A stretch of DNA of 64,000 bases, taken from positions 5,084,001 through 5,148,000 of the forward strand of contig NZ_CP087184.1 in assembly GCF_024749045.1 (NCBI RefSeq). Reading direction: 5' to 3'. This stretch comes from Pseudomonas sp. B21-028 (lineage in GTDB: Bacteria; Pseudomonadota; Gammaproteobacteria; Pseudomonadales; Pseudomonadaceae). A program made the translations under genes and the position numbers. Below are positions 21,530 through 32,254 of this stretch, in pieces. The notes under the pieces are model-generated. The model ran no database searches. It was not told the DNA's origin and worked only from the letters and a program-made list of their open reading frames with translations. How positions within the stretch are numbered: position 1 is the stretch's first letter; each line of letters starts with the position of its first letter.

Positions 21530-21647
21530 TGTACTGAAAGCGCTACAGCGGAACGATATCGCTACAGCAAGCGGTAAACTGCGCCGTATAAGGCTTTGAT
21601 CCCACAATCATTTTTTACAGGCACGACACTGTAGCGATTTCGCTACA
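21530..21647. promoter_or_regulatory. Three GcsR/TyrR-type 18-bp boxes
   Basis: Box A is TGTACTGAAAGCGCTACA (21530-21547). Box B is CGGAACGATATCGCTACA (21549-21566), whose complement TGTAGCGATATCGTTCCG matches the reported P. aeruginosa GcsR motif TGTAACG-N4-CGTTCCG at 13 of 14 fixed positions. Box C is TGTAGCGATTTCGCTACA (21630-21647), a near-perfect palindrome. A and B are tandem with a 1-base gap; C starts exactly 100 bases after A. All lie upstream of the sigma-54 promoter at 21711. Confidence 0.75.
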
Positions 21648-21710
21648 GACATAGCCGACCGCATCCTTCAAACCCCCTTCAAATCATTGATCCATAAGCA
21701 CTTATCGATA

Positions 21711-21727
21711 TTGGCCGCATTCTTGCT
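21711..21727 (+). promoter_or_regulatory. Sigma-54 promoter of the gcv operon
   Basis: TTGGCCGCATTCTTGCT carries GG and GC in the exact -24/-12 register (TTGGC-N7-TTGC). Transcription would begin near 21739, about 67 bases before gcvH. It matches the requirement of the adjacent activator GcsR for RpoN. Confidence 0.85.
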
Positions 21728-21805
21728 ATGGGTATAACCATATGGCCGGGTCATGTCCCGCGCCTTTTTTCGCGTCCACCAGACGATCTGGCCCCAGGAG
21801 TTTCC

Positions 21806-22189
21806 ATGAGCGAGTTGCGTTTCACTGAAGATCACGAATGGCTGCGCGCCGAAGCCGATGGCAGCGTCACAGTCGGCATCACCGCGTTTGCACAGAACGC
21901 TTTGGGCGATGTGGTCTATGTTCAGTTACCGGAACTGCAAACCTACGCCAAGGGTGACGAAGCCTCTACCGTGGAATCGGTGAAGGCCGCCAGCGGTGTC
22001 TACATGCCGCTGGACGGCGACGTGCTGGAAGTCAACCCGGCCCTGGAAAGCAATCCTGAACTGGTCAACGAAGATCCGCTGGGCGAAGGCTGGTTTTTCC
22101 GTTTCAAGCCAGCCAATGCCGCTGAAGTTGGCCAACTGCTGGATCAGGACGCCTATGACCGCCTGATCAAAGCCAACGCCGAAGCCTGA
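21806..22189 (+). CDS. gcvH: Glycine cleavage system H protein
   Basis: The 127-residue lipoyl carrier of the glycine cleavage complex; it shuttles the aminomethyl group between GcvP, GcvT and the lipoamide dehydrogenase. The lipoylated lysine is K60 in [11 protein letters not shown]. The start [19 protein letters not shown] at 21806 follows CAGGAG. The frame is open upstream to 21728 but the family start and ribosome site favour 21806. gcvP follows 10 bases after the stop. Confidence 0.96.
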   Translation: MSELRFTEDHEWLRAEADGSVTVGITAFAQNALGDVVYVQLPELQTYAKGDEASTVESVKAASGVYMPLDGDVLEVNPALESNPELVNEDPLGEGWFFRFKPANAAEVGQLLDQDAYDRLIKANAEA

Positions 22190-22199
22190 GGAGCGCCAC

Positions 22200-25049
22200 A
22201 TGACCGTTAATCTGGGCACCGCCAACGAATTCATCGCCCGTCATATCGGCCCACGGGCCAGCGACGAGCAAGCCATGCTCGAACGCCTGGGCTACGACTC
22301 CCTGGAAGCCCTGAGCGCCAGCGTCATCCCTGAGAGCATCAAGGGCACCAGCGTGCTGGAGATGGGTGACGGCCAGAGCGAAGCCGATGCACTGGCCTCG
22401 ATCAAGGCCATCGCCGCCAAGAACCAACTGTTCAAGACCTACATCGGCCAGGGCTACTACAACTGCCACACGCCGGCACCGATCCTGCGCAACCTGCTGG
22501 AAAACCCGGCCTGGTACACCGCCTACACGCCGTACCAACCGGAAATTTCCCAGGGTCGTCTCGAAGCGCTGCTGAACTTCCAGACCCTGATCAGCGACCT
22601 CACCGGCCTGCCGATTGCCAACGCCTCCCTGCTGGACGAAGCCACCGCCGCCGCCGAGGCCATGACCTTCTGCAAGCGCCTGAGCAAGAACAAGGGTAGC
22701 AACGCCTTCTTCGCCTCGCGTCATTGCCACCCGCAGACCCTCGACGTGCTGCGCACCCGTGCCGAGCCTCTGGGCATCGACGTAGTGGTCGGCGACGAAC
22801 GCGAGCTGACCGATGCCAGCCCGTTCTTCGGCGCGCTGTTGCAATACCCGGCCAGCAACGGCGACCTGTTCGACTACCGCGAATTGACCGACCGCTTCCA
22901 CGGGGCCAACGCCCTGGTAGCGGTCGCGGCTGATCTGCTGGCCCTGACCCTGCTGACCCCGCCAGGTGAATTCGGCGCCGATGTCGCCATCGGCAGCGCC
23001 CAACGCTTCGGCGTACCACTGGGTTTCGGCGGCCCGCACGCGGCGTATTTCTCCACCAAGGATGCCTTCAAGCGCGACATGCCAGGCCGCCTGGTCGGGG
23101 TGTCCGTGGACCGTTTCGGCAAGCCGGCTCTGCGCCTGGCGATGCAGACCCGCGAGCAACACATCCGTCGCGAGAAAGCCACCAGCAACATCTGCACCGC
23201 CCAGGTGCTGCTGGCGAACATCGCCAGCATGTACGCGGTGTACCACGGTCCCAAGGGCCTGGTGCAAATCGCCAACCGCATCCATCACCTGACCGCGATC
23301 CTCGCCAAGGGCCTGGGCGCGTTGGGCGTGAGCGTCGAACAGGACAGCTTCTTCGACACCCTGACCCTGCACACCGGCGCGCAAACCGCCGCCCTGCACG
23401 ACCAGGCCCGCGCCCAACGCATCAACCTGCGCGTAGTAGACGCTGAACGCCTGGGCCTGTCCCTGGACGAAACCACCTGCCAGGCCGACATCGAAACCCT
23501 CTGGCGCGTGTTGGCCGACGGCAAGGCCCTGCCGGACTTCGCCGCCCTGGCTGCCAGCGTGCAGAGCCGCATCCCCGCCGAGCTGATGCGCCAGTCGCCG
23601 GTGCTCAGCCACCCGGTGTTCAACCGCTACCATTCCGAAACCGAGCTGATGCGCTACCTGCGCAAGCTCGCCGACAAGGACCTGGCCCTGGATCGCACCA
23701 TGATCCCGCTGGGTTCCTGCACCATGAAACTCAACGCCGCCAGCGAAATGATCCCGGTGACCTGGGCCGAATTCGGTGCCCTGCACCCATTCGCCCCAGC
23801 CGAGCAGAGCGCCGGTTACCAGCAGTTGACCGATGAACTGGAAGCCATGCTTTGTGCCGCCACCGGTTACGACGCGGTGTCGCTGCAACCCAACGCCGGT
23901 TCCCAGGGTGAATACGCCGGCCTGCTGGCAATCCGTGCCTATCACCAGAGCCGTGGCGAAGAGCGTCGCGACATCTGCCTGATCCCTTCGTCGGCCCACG
24001 GCACCAACCCGGCCACCGCCAACATGGCTGGCATGCGCGTAGTGGTTACCGCCTGCGATGCCCGTGGCAACGTCGACATCGAAGACCTGCGGGCCAAGGC
24101 CATCGAGCACCGCGAACACCTCGCCGCGCTGATGATCACCTACCCGTCCACCCACGGTGTGTTCGAAGAAGGCATCCGCGAAATCTGCGGCATCGTCCAT
24201 GACAACGGCGGCCAGGTGTACATCGACGGCGCCAACATGAACGCCATGGTCGGCCTCTGTGCGCCAGGCAAGTTCGGCGGCGACGTATCGCACCTGAACC
24301 TGCACAAGACGTTCTGCATCCCCCACGGCGGTGGCGGCCCGGGCGTCGGCCCGATTGGCGTCAAATCGCACCTGGCGCCTTTCCTGCCGGGCCACGCCAA
24401 CATGGAACGCAAGGAAGGCGCGGTGTGTGCGGCGCCGTTCGGCAGCGCCAGCATCCTGCCGATCACCTGGATGTACATCCGCATGATGGGTGGCGCGGGC
24501 CTCAAGCGCGCCTCGCAACTGGCGATCCTCAATGCCAACTACATCGCCCGTCGCCTGGAGGAGCACTACCCGGTGCTCTATACCGGCAGCAACGGCCTGG
24601 TGGCCCACGAGTGCATCCTCGACCTGCGCCCACTCAAGGACAGCAGCGGTATCAGCGTCGATGACGTGGCCAAGCGCTTGATCGACTTTGGTTTCCACGC
24701 CCCGACCATGTCGTTCCCGGTGGCCGGCACGCTGATGATCGAGCCGACCGAAAGCGAATCCAGAGAAGAACTGGACCGCTTCTGCGACGCCATGATCTGC
24801 ATCCGCGAAGAAATCCGCGCGGTGGAAAACGGCAGCTTGGACAAGGACGACAACCCGCTGAAAAACGCCCCGCACACCGCGGCGGAAATCGTCGGCGAGT
24901 GGACTCACCCCTACAGCCGCGAACAGGCGGTGTACCCGGTCGCATCGTTGATCGAAGGCAAATACTGGCCGCCAGTGGGCCGGGTCGACAATGTGTTCGG
25001 CGACCGCAACCTGGTCTGCGCCTGTCCGTCGATCGAAAGCTACGCTTAA
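22200..25049 (+). CDS. gcvP: Glycine dehydrogenase (decarboxylating), P protein
   Basis: A 949-residue PLP enzyme, standard length for the single-chain P protein. It decarboxylates glycine and loads the rest onto GcvH. The PLP lysine is K703 in [17 protein letters not shown]. The N-terminal family block [20 protein letters not shown] and the central [20 protein letters not shown] are clear. A GAGGAGCGCC ribosome site precedes the ATG. The antisense strand carries long open readings (to 913 residues), which are artefacts of GC-rich codon use. Confidence 0.98.
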   Translation: MTVNLGTANEFIARHIGPRASDEQAMLERLGYDSLEALSASVIPESIKGTSVLEMGDGQSEADALASIKAIAAKNQLFKTYIGQGYYNCHTPAPILRNLLENPAWYTAYTPYQPEISQGRLEALLNFQTLISDLTGLPIANASLLDEATAAAEAMTFCKRLSKNKGSNAFFASRHCHPQTLDVLRTRAEPLGIDVVVGDERELTDASPFFGALLQYPASNGDLFDYRELTDRFHGANALVAVAADLLALTLLTPPGEFGADVAIGSAQRFGVPLGFGGPHAAYFSTKDAFKRDMPGRLVGVSVDRFGKPALRLAMQTREQHIRREKATSNICTAQVLLANIASMYAVYHGPKGLVQIANRIHHLTAILAKGLGALGVSVEQDSFFDTLTLHTGAQTAALHDQARAQRINLRVVDAERLGLSLDETTCQADIETLWRVLADGKALPDFAALAASVQSRIPAELMRQSPVLSHPVFNRYHSETELMRYLRKLADKDLALDRTMIPLGSCTMKLNAASEMIPVTWAEFGALHPFAPAEQSAGYQQLTDELEAMLCAATGYDAVSLQPNAGSQGEYAGLLAIRAYHQSRGEERRDICLIPSSAHGTNPATANMAGMRVVVTACDARGNVDIEDLRAKAIEHREHLAALMITYPSTHGVFEEGIREICGIVHDNGGQVYIDGANMNAMVGLCAPGKFGGDVSHLNLHKTFCIPHGGGGPGVGPIGVKSHLAPFLPGHANMERKEGAVCAAPFGSASILPITWMYIRMMGGAGLKRASQLAILNANYIARRLEEHYPVLYTGSNGLVAHECILDLRPLKDSSGISVDDVAKRLIDFGFHAPTMSFPVAGTLMIEPTESESREELDRFCDAMICIREEIRAVENGSLDKDDNPLKNAPHTAAEIVGEWTHPYSREQAVYPVASLIEGKYWPPVGRVDNVFGDRNLVCACPSIESYA

Positions 25050-25076
25050 AGAAGCAGCGGCAAGTGACGAGCCGCA

Positions 25077-25117
25077 AGCTGCAAGTTAGACCCACTCTGC
25101 TTTTAACTTGCAGCTTG
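25077..25117. repeat. Short palindromic repeat between gcvP and sdaA
   Basis: AGCTGCAAGTTA pairs with TAACTTGCAGCT across about 17 bases, followed by further decayed copies of the same word (TTGTAGCTTGAAGCT). This is a different family from the GCGAGCCTGCTCGC REPs. It takes up most of the 106-base gap, the place where glyA2 stands in P. aeruginosa. Confidence 0.75.
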
Positions 25118-25155
25118 TAGCTTGAAGCTCCTAGCTGCTCCCCAAGGAGCCTCCT

Positions 25156-26532
<1,377 letters not shown>

Positions 26533-26565
26533 TGCGCGCCTCTCTTCATTTTTCCAGGAGCTGAT

Positions 26566-27690
26566 ATGTCCACCGAACAACTGCTGAAGACCCCGCTGCA
26601 TGCCCTGCACCTAGAACTCGGCGCCCGCATGGTGCCGTTCGCTGGCTACGACATGCCGGTGCAGTACCCATTGGGGGTCATGAAAGAACATCAGCACACC
26701 CGCGATCAGGCCGGGTTGTTCGACGTGTCCCACATGGGCCAGATCCGCCTGACCGGCCCGGGCGCCGCCCAGGCCCTGGAAACCCTGGTGCCGGTGGACA
26801 TCATCGACCTGCCGGTGGGCATGCAGCGCTACGCCATGTTCACCAACGACAATGGCGGCATTCTCGACGACCTGATGGTCGCCAACCTGGGCAACGACGA
26901 GCTGTTCCTGGTGGTCAACGCAGCGTGCAAGGACCAGGACCTGGCCCATCTGCGCACTCACATTGGCGGTCAGTGCGACATCGAGCCGCTGTTCGAGGCC
27001 CGCGCCCTGCTCGCCCTGCAAGGTCCGGCTGCCGTCACCGTGCTGGCTCGCCTGGCACCGGACGTGGCGAAAATGACCTTCATGCAGTTCCAGCGCGTCA
27101 CGCTGCTGGGCGTGGACTGCTTTGTCAGCCGTTCGGGCTACACCGGTGAAGACGGTTTCGAAATCTCCGTGCCCGCCGCCGATGCGGAAAAACTCGCCCG
27201 TGCCCTGCTGGCGGAACCGGAAGTGGCCGCCATCGGCCTCGGCGCCCGTGACTCCCTGCGCCTGGAAGCCGGCCTGTGCCTCTACGGCCACGACATGAAC
27301 ACCGACACAACGCCGATCGAAGCCAGCCTGCTGTGGGCCATTTCCAAGGTCCGCCGCGCCGACGGCGCCCGCGCCGGTGGCTTCCCGGGCGCTGAAACCG
27401 TGTTCGCCCAGCAACACAATGGCGTGAGCCGTAAACGCGTCGGCCTGCTGCCCCAGGAACGCACCCCGGTGCGCGAAGGCGCGGAAATCGTCAACGAGGC
27501 TGGCGAGATCATCGGCACGGTGTGCAGCGGCGGCTTCGGTCCGACCCTGGGTGGTCCTTTGGCGATGGGTTATCTGGACGCCGCCTATATCGCCCTGGAA
27601 ACGCCCGTCTGGGCCATTGTCCGTGGGAAAAGGGTGCCTTTGCTTGTAAGCAAAATGCCATTCGTTGCACAACGCTACTACCGCGGCTGA
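26566..27690 (+). CDS. gcvT: Glycine cleavage system T protein (aminomethyltransferase)
   Basis: A 374-residue enzyme releasing ammonia from the aminomethyl-H protein and forming 5,10-methylene-tetrahydrofolate. Family features: VPFAGYDMPVQYPLGVMKEH, LFDVSHMGQIRLTG, RSGYTGEDGFEISVP and LGARDSLRLEAGLCLYGHD. The start at 26566 follows CAGGAGCTGAT. It is the last gene of gcvH-gcvP-sdaA-gcvT. No glyA (serine hydroxymethyltransferase) or lpd is present here, so those steps rely on copies elsewhere. Confidence 0.96.
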   Translation: MSTEQLLKTPLHALHLELGARMVPFAGYDMPVQYPLGVMKEHQHTRDQAGLFDVSHMGQIRLTGPGAAQALETLVPVDIIDLPVGMQRYAMFTNDNGGILDDLMVANLGNDELFLVVNAACKDQDLAHLRTHIGGQCDIEPLFEARALLALQGPAAVTVLARLAPDVAKMTFMQFQRVTLLGVDCFVSRSGYTGEDGFEISVPAADAEKLARALLAEPEVAAIGLGARDSLRLEAGLCLYGHDMNTDTTPIEASLLWAISKVRRADGARAGGFPGAETVFAQQHNGVSRKRVGLLPQERTPVREGAEIVNEAGEIIGTVCSGGFGPTLGGPLAMGYLDAAYIALETPVWAIVRGKRVPLLVSKMPFVAQRYYRG

Positions 27691-27711
27691 TTGACTGTTT
27701 CTATAAGTAAC

Positions 27712-27751
27712 GCGATTGCGTTATACGTGCACTAATGTGTAACGCAATCGC
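27712..27751. other. 12-bp inverted repeat after gcvT
   Basis: GCGATTGCGTTA (27712-27723) and TAACGCAATCGC (27740-27751) are perfect complements around a 16-base loop. It begins 21 bases after the gcvT stop. There is no T-run, so it may be an mRNA 3' stabiliser, a weak terminator or a protein-binding palindrome. Confidence 0.65.
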
Positions 27752-28085
27752 CATAAGAAGGTGCTTCTATCTTCTATTGAACGGTGTTTATAACGCTGGC
27801 AAACAATTGAACTAGCCTATCGATTAAGCCCAGGCCAGCGAAGCGCATAAATGGCGCAAAGCTTAGGAAAACCGGGCCCTTCAGAGGGGGTTGTTTTTTC
27901 ATTCGTAGTTGGCGTAGAGTTTGGTCACTGTGTTTGCATGGGTCGCTTGGAATCGTGACCTGGGCAGTAGCCTATGAAGTTCGCTACATCCCGTTCGACG
28001 TCTCTTACTTTCCTGCAACCCAGCCCCAGTACTCTTTCCAGTGAAAGAGGCTGTCATCAATTTAAGCGTCAAAGGAAATAAGAAA
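27752..28085 (+). other. Long AT-richer leader region of the cold-shock gene
   Basis: This stretch has no coding sequence I can support. It holds a CCGGGCCCTTCAGAGGGGG block followed by a T-run (about 27881-27899), possibly an upstream terminator or the 3' end of a small RNA. Further on is the likely long 5' leader typical of cold-shock mRNAs. AATAAGAA at 28077-28084, overlapping the ribosome site, fits a Crc/Hfq motif. Confidence 0.4.
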
Positions 28086-28298
28086 ATGGCTGAGCGTCAG
28101 AGCGGTACCGTCAAGTGGTTCAACGACGAAAAGGGTTTTGGTTTTATCACTCCTGAAAGCGGTCCGGATCTGTTCGTACATTTCCGTGCCATCCAGGGCA
28201 ACGGCTTCAAGAGCCTTAAGGAAGGCCAGAAGGTCACCTTCGTTGCCGTGCAGGGCCAGAAAGGCATGCAGGCTGACGAGGTTATCGGCGAAGTCTAA
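28086..28298 (+). CDS. Cold-shock protein, CspA family
   Basis: A 70-residue single cold-shock domain protein. RNP1 (KGFGFITP) and RNP2 (LFVHFRAI) are intact, and the start [20 protein letters not shown] is typical. Such proteins bind single-stranded RNA/DNA and act as RNA chaperones. The ATG at 28086 was preferred to the in-frame one at 28041 because AAAGGA lies just before it and the family starts there. A strong terminator follows. The long leader suggests post-transcriptional control. Confidence 0.95.
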   Translation: MAERQSGTVKWFNDEKGFGFITPESGPDLFVHFRAIQGNGFKSLKEGQKVTFVAVQGQKGMQADEVIGEV

Positions 28299-28314
28299 GC
28301 TTTCGCGCCCCCAG

Positions 28315-28345
28315 AAGCCCCTGATTGATATCAGGGGCTTTTTTA
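28315..28345 (+). terminator. Terminator after the cold-shock gene
   Basis: AAGCCCCTGA-ttgata-TCAGGGGCTTTTTT: a 10-base stem and T-run, 17 bases after the stop. Confidence 0.92.
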
Positions 28346-28390
28346 TGGGCGTAAATCCGTAGAATGAGCTCTTTTTGGTCCGAGGCCGTC

Positions 28391-28879
28391 ATGCCGAAAC
28401 ACCTGCTCACCCCTCAGGGCGACTTTCCCCCCGTCGGCCTGGGTCGTCGCCTGGCGGCGATGTTCTATGACTTCCTGCTGTGCACGGCGTTGCTGATCGT
28501 CACCAGCGGCGTCTACAAGATGATCCAGATGGGAATCATCGGCGAAGAGAAAATGCGCACCCTCACCGAAGCCGGCGCACTGGATGGCGACCCCCTGCTG
28601 TCCACCGTGCTGCTGTTCGTGCTGTTCGGTTTCTTCGCCAAGTTCTGGACGCATAACGGCCAGACCCTGGGCATGCAGGTGTGGGGCATCCGCGTACAGA
28701 ACGCCGATGGCACGGCCATCAGCCTGTGGCAGGCGTTGTTGCGGTTCGTGGTGTCGATTGCCTCATGGCTGCCGGTGGGGCTGGGCTTCTTCTGGTCGCT
28801 GATCGACAAGCGCAAGCGCAGCTGGCATGACATCTACTCGGATACGCAACTGGTGCGGGTTCCCAAGAAGACTCGATGA
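28391..28879 (+). CDS. RDD family membrane protein
   Basis: A 162-residue inner-membrane protein. The RDD signature appears as GLGRRLAAMFYDFLLCTALL near residue 13, then further hydrophobic spans (VLLFVLFGFFAKFW; FVVSIASWLPVGLGFFWSL) and the conserved C-terminal WHDIYSDTQLV. The family is poorly understood; some members have been linked to ion or compatible-solute traffic. The ATG at 28391 follows CCGAGGCC. It forms its own unit after the cold-shock terminator. Confidence 0.85.
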   Translation: MPKHLLTPQGDFPPVGLGRRLAAMFYDFLLCTALLIVTSGVYKMIQMGIIGEEKMRTLTEAGALDGDPLLSTVLLFVLFGFFAKFWTHNGQTLGMQVWGIRVQNADGTAISLWQALLRFVVSIASWLPVGLGFFWSLIDKRKRSWHDIYSDTQLVRVPKKTR

Positions 28880-28907
28880 CAAGCACTGCTTCGGCAAGTG
28901 GAATTCA

Positions 28908-29063
28908 TTGTGGCGAGGGGATTTATCCCCGCTGGGCTGCAAAGCAGCCCCAAAATCATGCAACTCGGCGAGTCAGGCAGATTGACTCGGCTGTGATGGG
29001 GGCTGCTTCGCAGCCCAGCGGGGATAAATCCCCTCGCCACAGATAAATCCCCTCGCCACAGGA
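28908..29063. repeat. Long intergenic palindrome, family copy 2
   Basis: The left arm TGTGGCGAGGGGATTTATCC and CCGCTGGGCTGCAAAGCAGC pair with GCTGCTTCGCAGCCCAGCGG and GGATAAATCCCCTCGCCACA. The last 20 bases of the right arm (ATAAATCCCCTCGCCACA) are duplicated directly. It is related to 7582-7743 and 47206-47338. It lies between convergent genes (the RDD gene and nadA). Confidence 0.88.
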
Positions 29064-29074
29064 GACAGCTTGCG

Positions 29075-30133
29075 TCAGGCGTTACCGGCCAGCTTCATCC
29101 GCGCCGCCTGGGTGAAGTCCAGCATGCGCTTGAGCGGGCGAATGGCCTGGGGAATCAGCGCCGGGTCGACGAAGATCTCATTGGTGCCTTCCTGCAAGCT
29201 CTTGAGGGTACGCTCCAGGGTATTCATCGCCATCCACGGGCAATGCGCGCAACTGCGGCAGGCCGCGCCGTTGCCGGCGGTTGGGGCTTCGATGAAGACC
29301 TTGTCCGGGCACAGCTGCTGCATCTTGTAGAAGATGCCGCGGTCAGTGGCAACGATCAGCGTCTTGTTCGGCAGGCTCTGGGCCGCGGCGATCAGTTGGC
29401 TGGTGGAGCCCACGGCGTCCGCCAGTTCGATCACCGAAGTCGGCGACTCCGGGTGCACCAGGATCGCGGCGTCCGGGTACAGGGCCTTCATGTCCTCCAA
29501 TTGCTTGGACTTGAACTCCTCGTGGACGATGCAGGCGCCGTCCCAGAGCAGCATGTCGGCGCCGGTCTTGCGCTGGATGTACGTGCCCAGGTGCTTGTCC
29601 GGGCCCCAGATGATTGTCTCGCCGTTGTCCATCAGGCTCTCGACGATTTCCAGCGCGCAGCTGGACGTCACGACCCAGTCGGCCCGGGCCTTGACCGCCG
29701 CCGACGTGTTGGCATACACCACCACGGTACGCTCCGGGTGCTGGTCGCAGAACGCCGAGAACTCGTCCACCGGGCAACCGAGGTCCAGGGAGCAGGTGGC
29801 TTCCAGGGTCGGCATCAGCACGCGTTTTTCAGGATTGAGGATCTTGGCGGTCTCGCCCATGAACCGGACCCCGGCCACCACCACGGTCTTGGCCGGATGG
29901 GCGTTGCCGAAGCGGGCCATTTCCAGGGAATCGGACACGCAACCGCCGGTTTCTTCGGCCAGGGCCTGGATGATCGGGTCGCAGTAGAAGTGCGCGACCA
30001 GCACCGCGTCCTGAGCCTTGAGCTCGGCGGCGATGGCGGCGCGGTACCAGGCCTCTTGCTCGGCACTCAGCGGCTTGGGCTGCTTGGCGTCGAGGTGAGC
30101 CTGGACCAGAAGGCGTTCGGAAATTTGCGTCAT
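29075..30133 (-). CDS. nadA: Quinolinate synthase A
   Basis: Condenses iminoaspartate with dihydroxyacetone phosphate to quinolinate in NAD synthesis. It is a 352-residue [4Fe-4S] enzyme. Cysteine motifs expected of the family are seen: [29 protein letters not shown], and a C-terminal [15 protein letters not shown]. The start [20 protein letters not shown] at 30133 was chosen by family length; a 30-residue extension to 30223 has no support. It is divergent from the copper genes, with a 337-base gap. Confidence 0.95.
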   Translation of the reverse strand: MTQISERLLVQAHLDAKQPKPLSAEQEAWYRAAIAAELKAQDAVLVAHFYCDPIIQALAEETGGCVSDSLEMARFGNAHPAKTVVVAGVRFMGETAKILNPEKRVLMPTLEATCSLDLGCPVDEFSAFCDQHPERTVVVYANTSAAVKARADWVVTSSCALEIVESLMDNGETIIWGPDKHLGTYIQRKTGADMLLWDGACIVHEEFKSKQLEDMKALYPDAAILVHPESPTSVIELADAVGSTSQLIAAAQSLPNKTLIVATDRGIFYKMQQLCPDKVFIEAPTAGNGAACRSCAHCPWMAMNTLERTLKSLQEGTNEIFVDPALIPQAIRPLKRMLDFTQAARMKLAGNA

Positions 30134-30362
30134 GTTCGCAAGACCTGCAGGCGCATTTGCGCGAAAGTCGAGTATACACCCGGCTCCGGACCACTCGGGT
30201 ACCGCCGGGAAAGTGGGTATCAATCAGGCACGGGACAACGTGAAGCCGGCAAGGCTACAGAATATCCCGCCGATGCAAAAGATCATTCTGATCGGTGCCT
30301 GCCCGGCACGCTCCAGCGCCATTCAAACACCGCGTCGCTGGGGAGCGGATGCCCAAACCAAC

Positions 30363-30378
30363 CTGACTGAAATGTAAT
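30363..30378 (+). promoter_or_regulatory. CopR-like box before copA
   Basis: CTGACTGAAATGTAAT matches the CTGACA-N5-GTAAT motif I recall for CopR in P. aeruginosa, with one mismatch. It lies 93 bases upstream of copA. Copper-dependent activation by a CopRS system encoded elsewhere is inferred. The remainder of the 30134-30470 gap shows no other clear element. Confidence 0.55.
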
Positions 30379-30470
30379 CACCCGCCCCGCTCGCCTGTGT
30401 CATCTTTTGCTTCACACCTGTACGGGGACTGCCCCGTGCACGTCGCGAATCGACGGATGGACTTTTATCG

Positions 30471-32243
30471 ATGCAAACAAGAACTTCCCGGCGCACCTTC
30501 GTAAAGGGCCTGAGCGCTGGCGGCATCCTGGGTGGCCTGGGCCTGTGGCGCGCCCCCGCCTGGGCGGTGACCGGCCCAGGCCAGCCCACTGTATTGAGCG
30601 GCACCGATTTCGACCTGTTCATTGGCGAAAGCCCGGTCAATTTCACCGGTCATCCCCGTATCGCCCAGACCATCAACGGCGGCATTCCCGGCCCGCTGCT
30701 GCGCTGGCGCGAAGACGACACCGTGACCCTGCGGGTCCGCAACCGCTTGAAGGACACTACATCCATCCACTGGCACGGCATCCTCCTGCCGGCCAACATG
30801 GATGGCGTGCCAGGGCTGAGCTTCAAGGGCATCGAACCCGACGGCCAATACGTCTATCAATTCAAGGTCCGCCAGAACGGCACGTACTGGTACCACAGCC
30901 ATTCCGGTTTCCAAGAGCAATCCGGAGTGTATGGCCCGCTGGTCATCGATGCCCGGGAACCCGAGCCCTTCCAGTACGAACGGGACTACGTGGTGATGCT
31001 CACCGACTGGACCGACGAAGACCCCGCCGACGTCATCCGCAAACTCAAGAAGCAGTCGGACTACTACAACTATAACAAACGCACCGTCGGCGACTTCATC
31101 GACGATGTCGCCAGCAAGGGCTGGGGCGCAGCCGTGGCCGATCGCAAGATGTGGGCCGAGATGAAAATGAATCCCACCGACCTGGCGGACGTCAGTGGCG
31201 CGACCTACACCTACCTGATGAACGGCCAGGCGCCGGACATGAACTGGACCGGCCTGTTCAAGCCCGGCGAGCGGATTCGCTTGCGCATCATCAACGGTTC
31301 GTCCATGACCTACTTTGACGTGCGCATCCCCGGCCTGAAAATGACGGTGGTCGCCTCCGACGGCCAATACGTCAATCCGGTGCCCGTCGACGAGTTCCGG
31401 ATCGCCGTGGCCGAAACCTACGACGTCATCATCGAGCCGACCGAGCAGGCCTACACCCTGTTTGCCCAATCGATGGACCGCACCGGGTATGCCCGCGGCA
31501 CCCTGGCGACCCGGGCCGGACTCTCGGCCCCGGTTCCACCGCTGGACCCGCGACCGCTGGTCACCATGGACGACATGGGCATGGGCGGCATGGATCATGG
31601 ATCGATGCAGGGCATGGATCACGGTGCCATGCAGGGCATGGACGGCATGCAAGGCATGGATCATGGCGAAATGTCGACCATGGATCAGGGTGACATGCCC
31701 ATGATGGACCACGGCAACATGCCGTCCCATCCGGCATCGGAGCAAGACAACCCACTGGTGGACATGCAAGTCATGAGCGTCAAGCCCAAGCTCGACGACC
31801 CGGGCATGGGCCTGCGCAACAACGGGCGCAAGGTGCTGACCTATGCGGACCTGCGCAGCACCTTCCCCGACCCGGACGGCCGCGAACCGGGTCGCACCAT
31901 CGAATTGCACCTGACCGGACACATGGAAAAATTTGTCTGGTCATTCAACGGCGTGAAGTTCTCCGACGCCGAGCCGTTGCTGTTCAAGTACGGCGAACGG
32001 CTGCGCATCGTGCTGATCAACGACACCATGATGACTCACCCCATCCATCTGCACGGTATGTGGAGCGACCTGGAGGACGAAAACGGTCAGTTCATGGTGC
32101 GCAAGCACACCCTTGATGTGCCGCCCGGCTCCAGGCGTAGCTACCGGGTCACCGCCGATACCCTCGGCCGCTGGGCGTATCACTGTCACCTGCTCTTCCA
32201 CATGGAAATGGGCATGTTCCGTGAAATCCGGGTACAGGAATGA
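30471..32243 (+). CDS. copA: Copper resistance multicopper oxidase CopA
   Basis: A 590-residue periplasmic multicopper oxidase. The twin-arginine signal has [19 protein letters not shown] near residues 3-21 and cleaves near AWA (about 32). Copper ligands: [34 protein letters not shown] and the C-terminal [15 protein letters not shown] Met/His-rich insert (about residues 366-421) repeats MDHG and MQGMD units and probably binds several Cu ions. It oxidises Cu(I) and/or sequesters copper. An AACAAGAA motif lies 5 bases inside the gene. It overlaps or abuts copB. Confidence 0.96.
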   Translation: MQTRTSRRTFVKGLSAGGILGGLGLWRAPAWAVTGPGQPTVLSGTDFDLFIGESPVNFTGHPRIAQTINGGIPGPLLRWREDDTVTLRVRNRLKDTTSIHWHGILLPANMDGVPGLSFKGIEPDGQYVYQFKVRQNGTYWYHSHSGFQEQSGVYGPLVIDAREPEPFQYERDYVVMLTDWTDEDPADVIRKLKKQSDYYNYNKRTVGDFIDDVASKGWGAAVADRKMWAEMKMNPTDLADVSGATYTYLMNGQAPDMNWTGLFKPGERIRLRIINGSSMTYFDVRIPGLKMTVVASDGQYVNPVPVDEFRIAVAETYDVIIEPTEQAYTLFAQSMDRTGYARGTLATRAGLSAPVPPLDPRPLVTMDDMGMGGMDHGSMQGMDHGAMQGMDGMQGMDHGEMSTMDQGDMPMMDHGNMPSHPASEQDNPLVDMQVMSVKPKLDDPGMGLRNNGRKVLTYADLRSTFPDPDGREPGRTIELHLTGHMEKFVWSFNGVKFSDAEPLLFKYGERLRIVLINDTMMTHPIHLHGMWSDLEDENGQFMVRKHTLDVPPGSRRSYRVTADTLGRWAYHCHLLFHMEMGMFREIRVQE

Positions 32244-32254
32244 GGAGCCGAACC

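Noticed and set aside
22167..24908. A 913-codon open frame on the minus strand opposite gcvP
   Set aside because: It mirrors gcvP codon positions, has Gly/Val/His/Gln-rich low-quality composition typical of antisense GC-rich frames, and matches no family.
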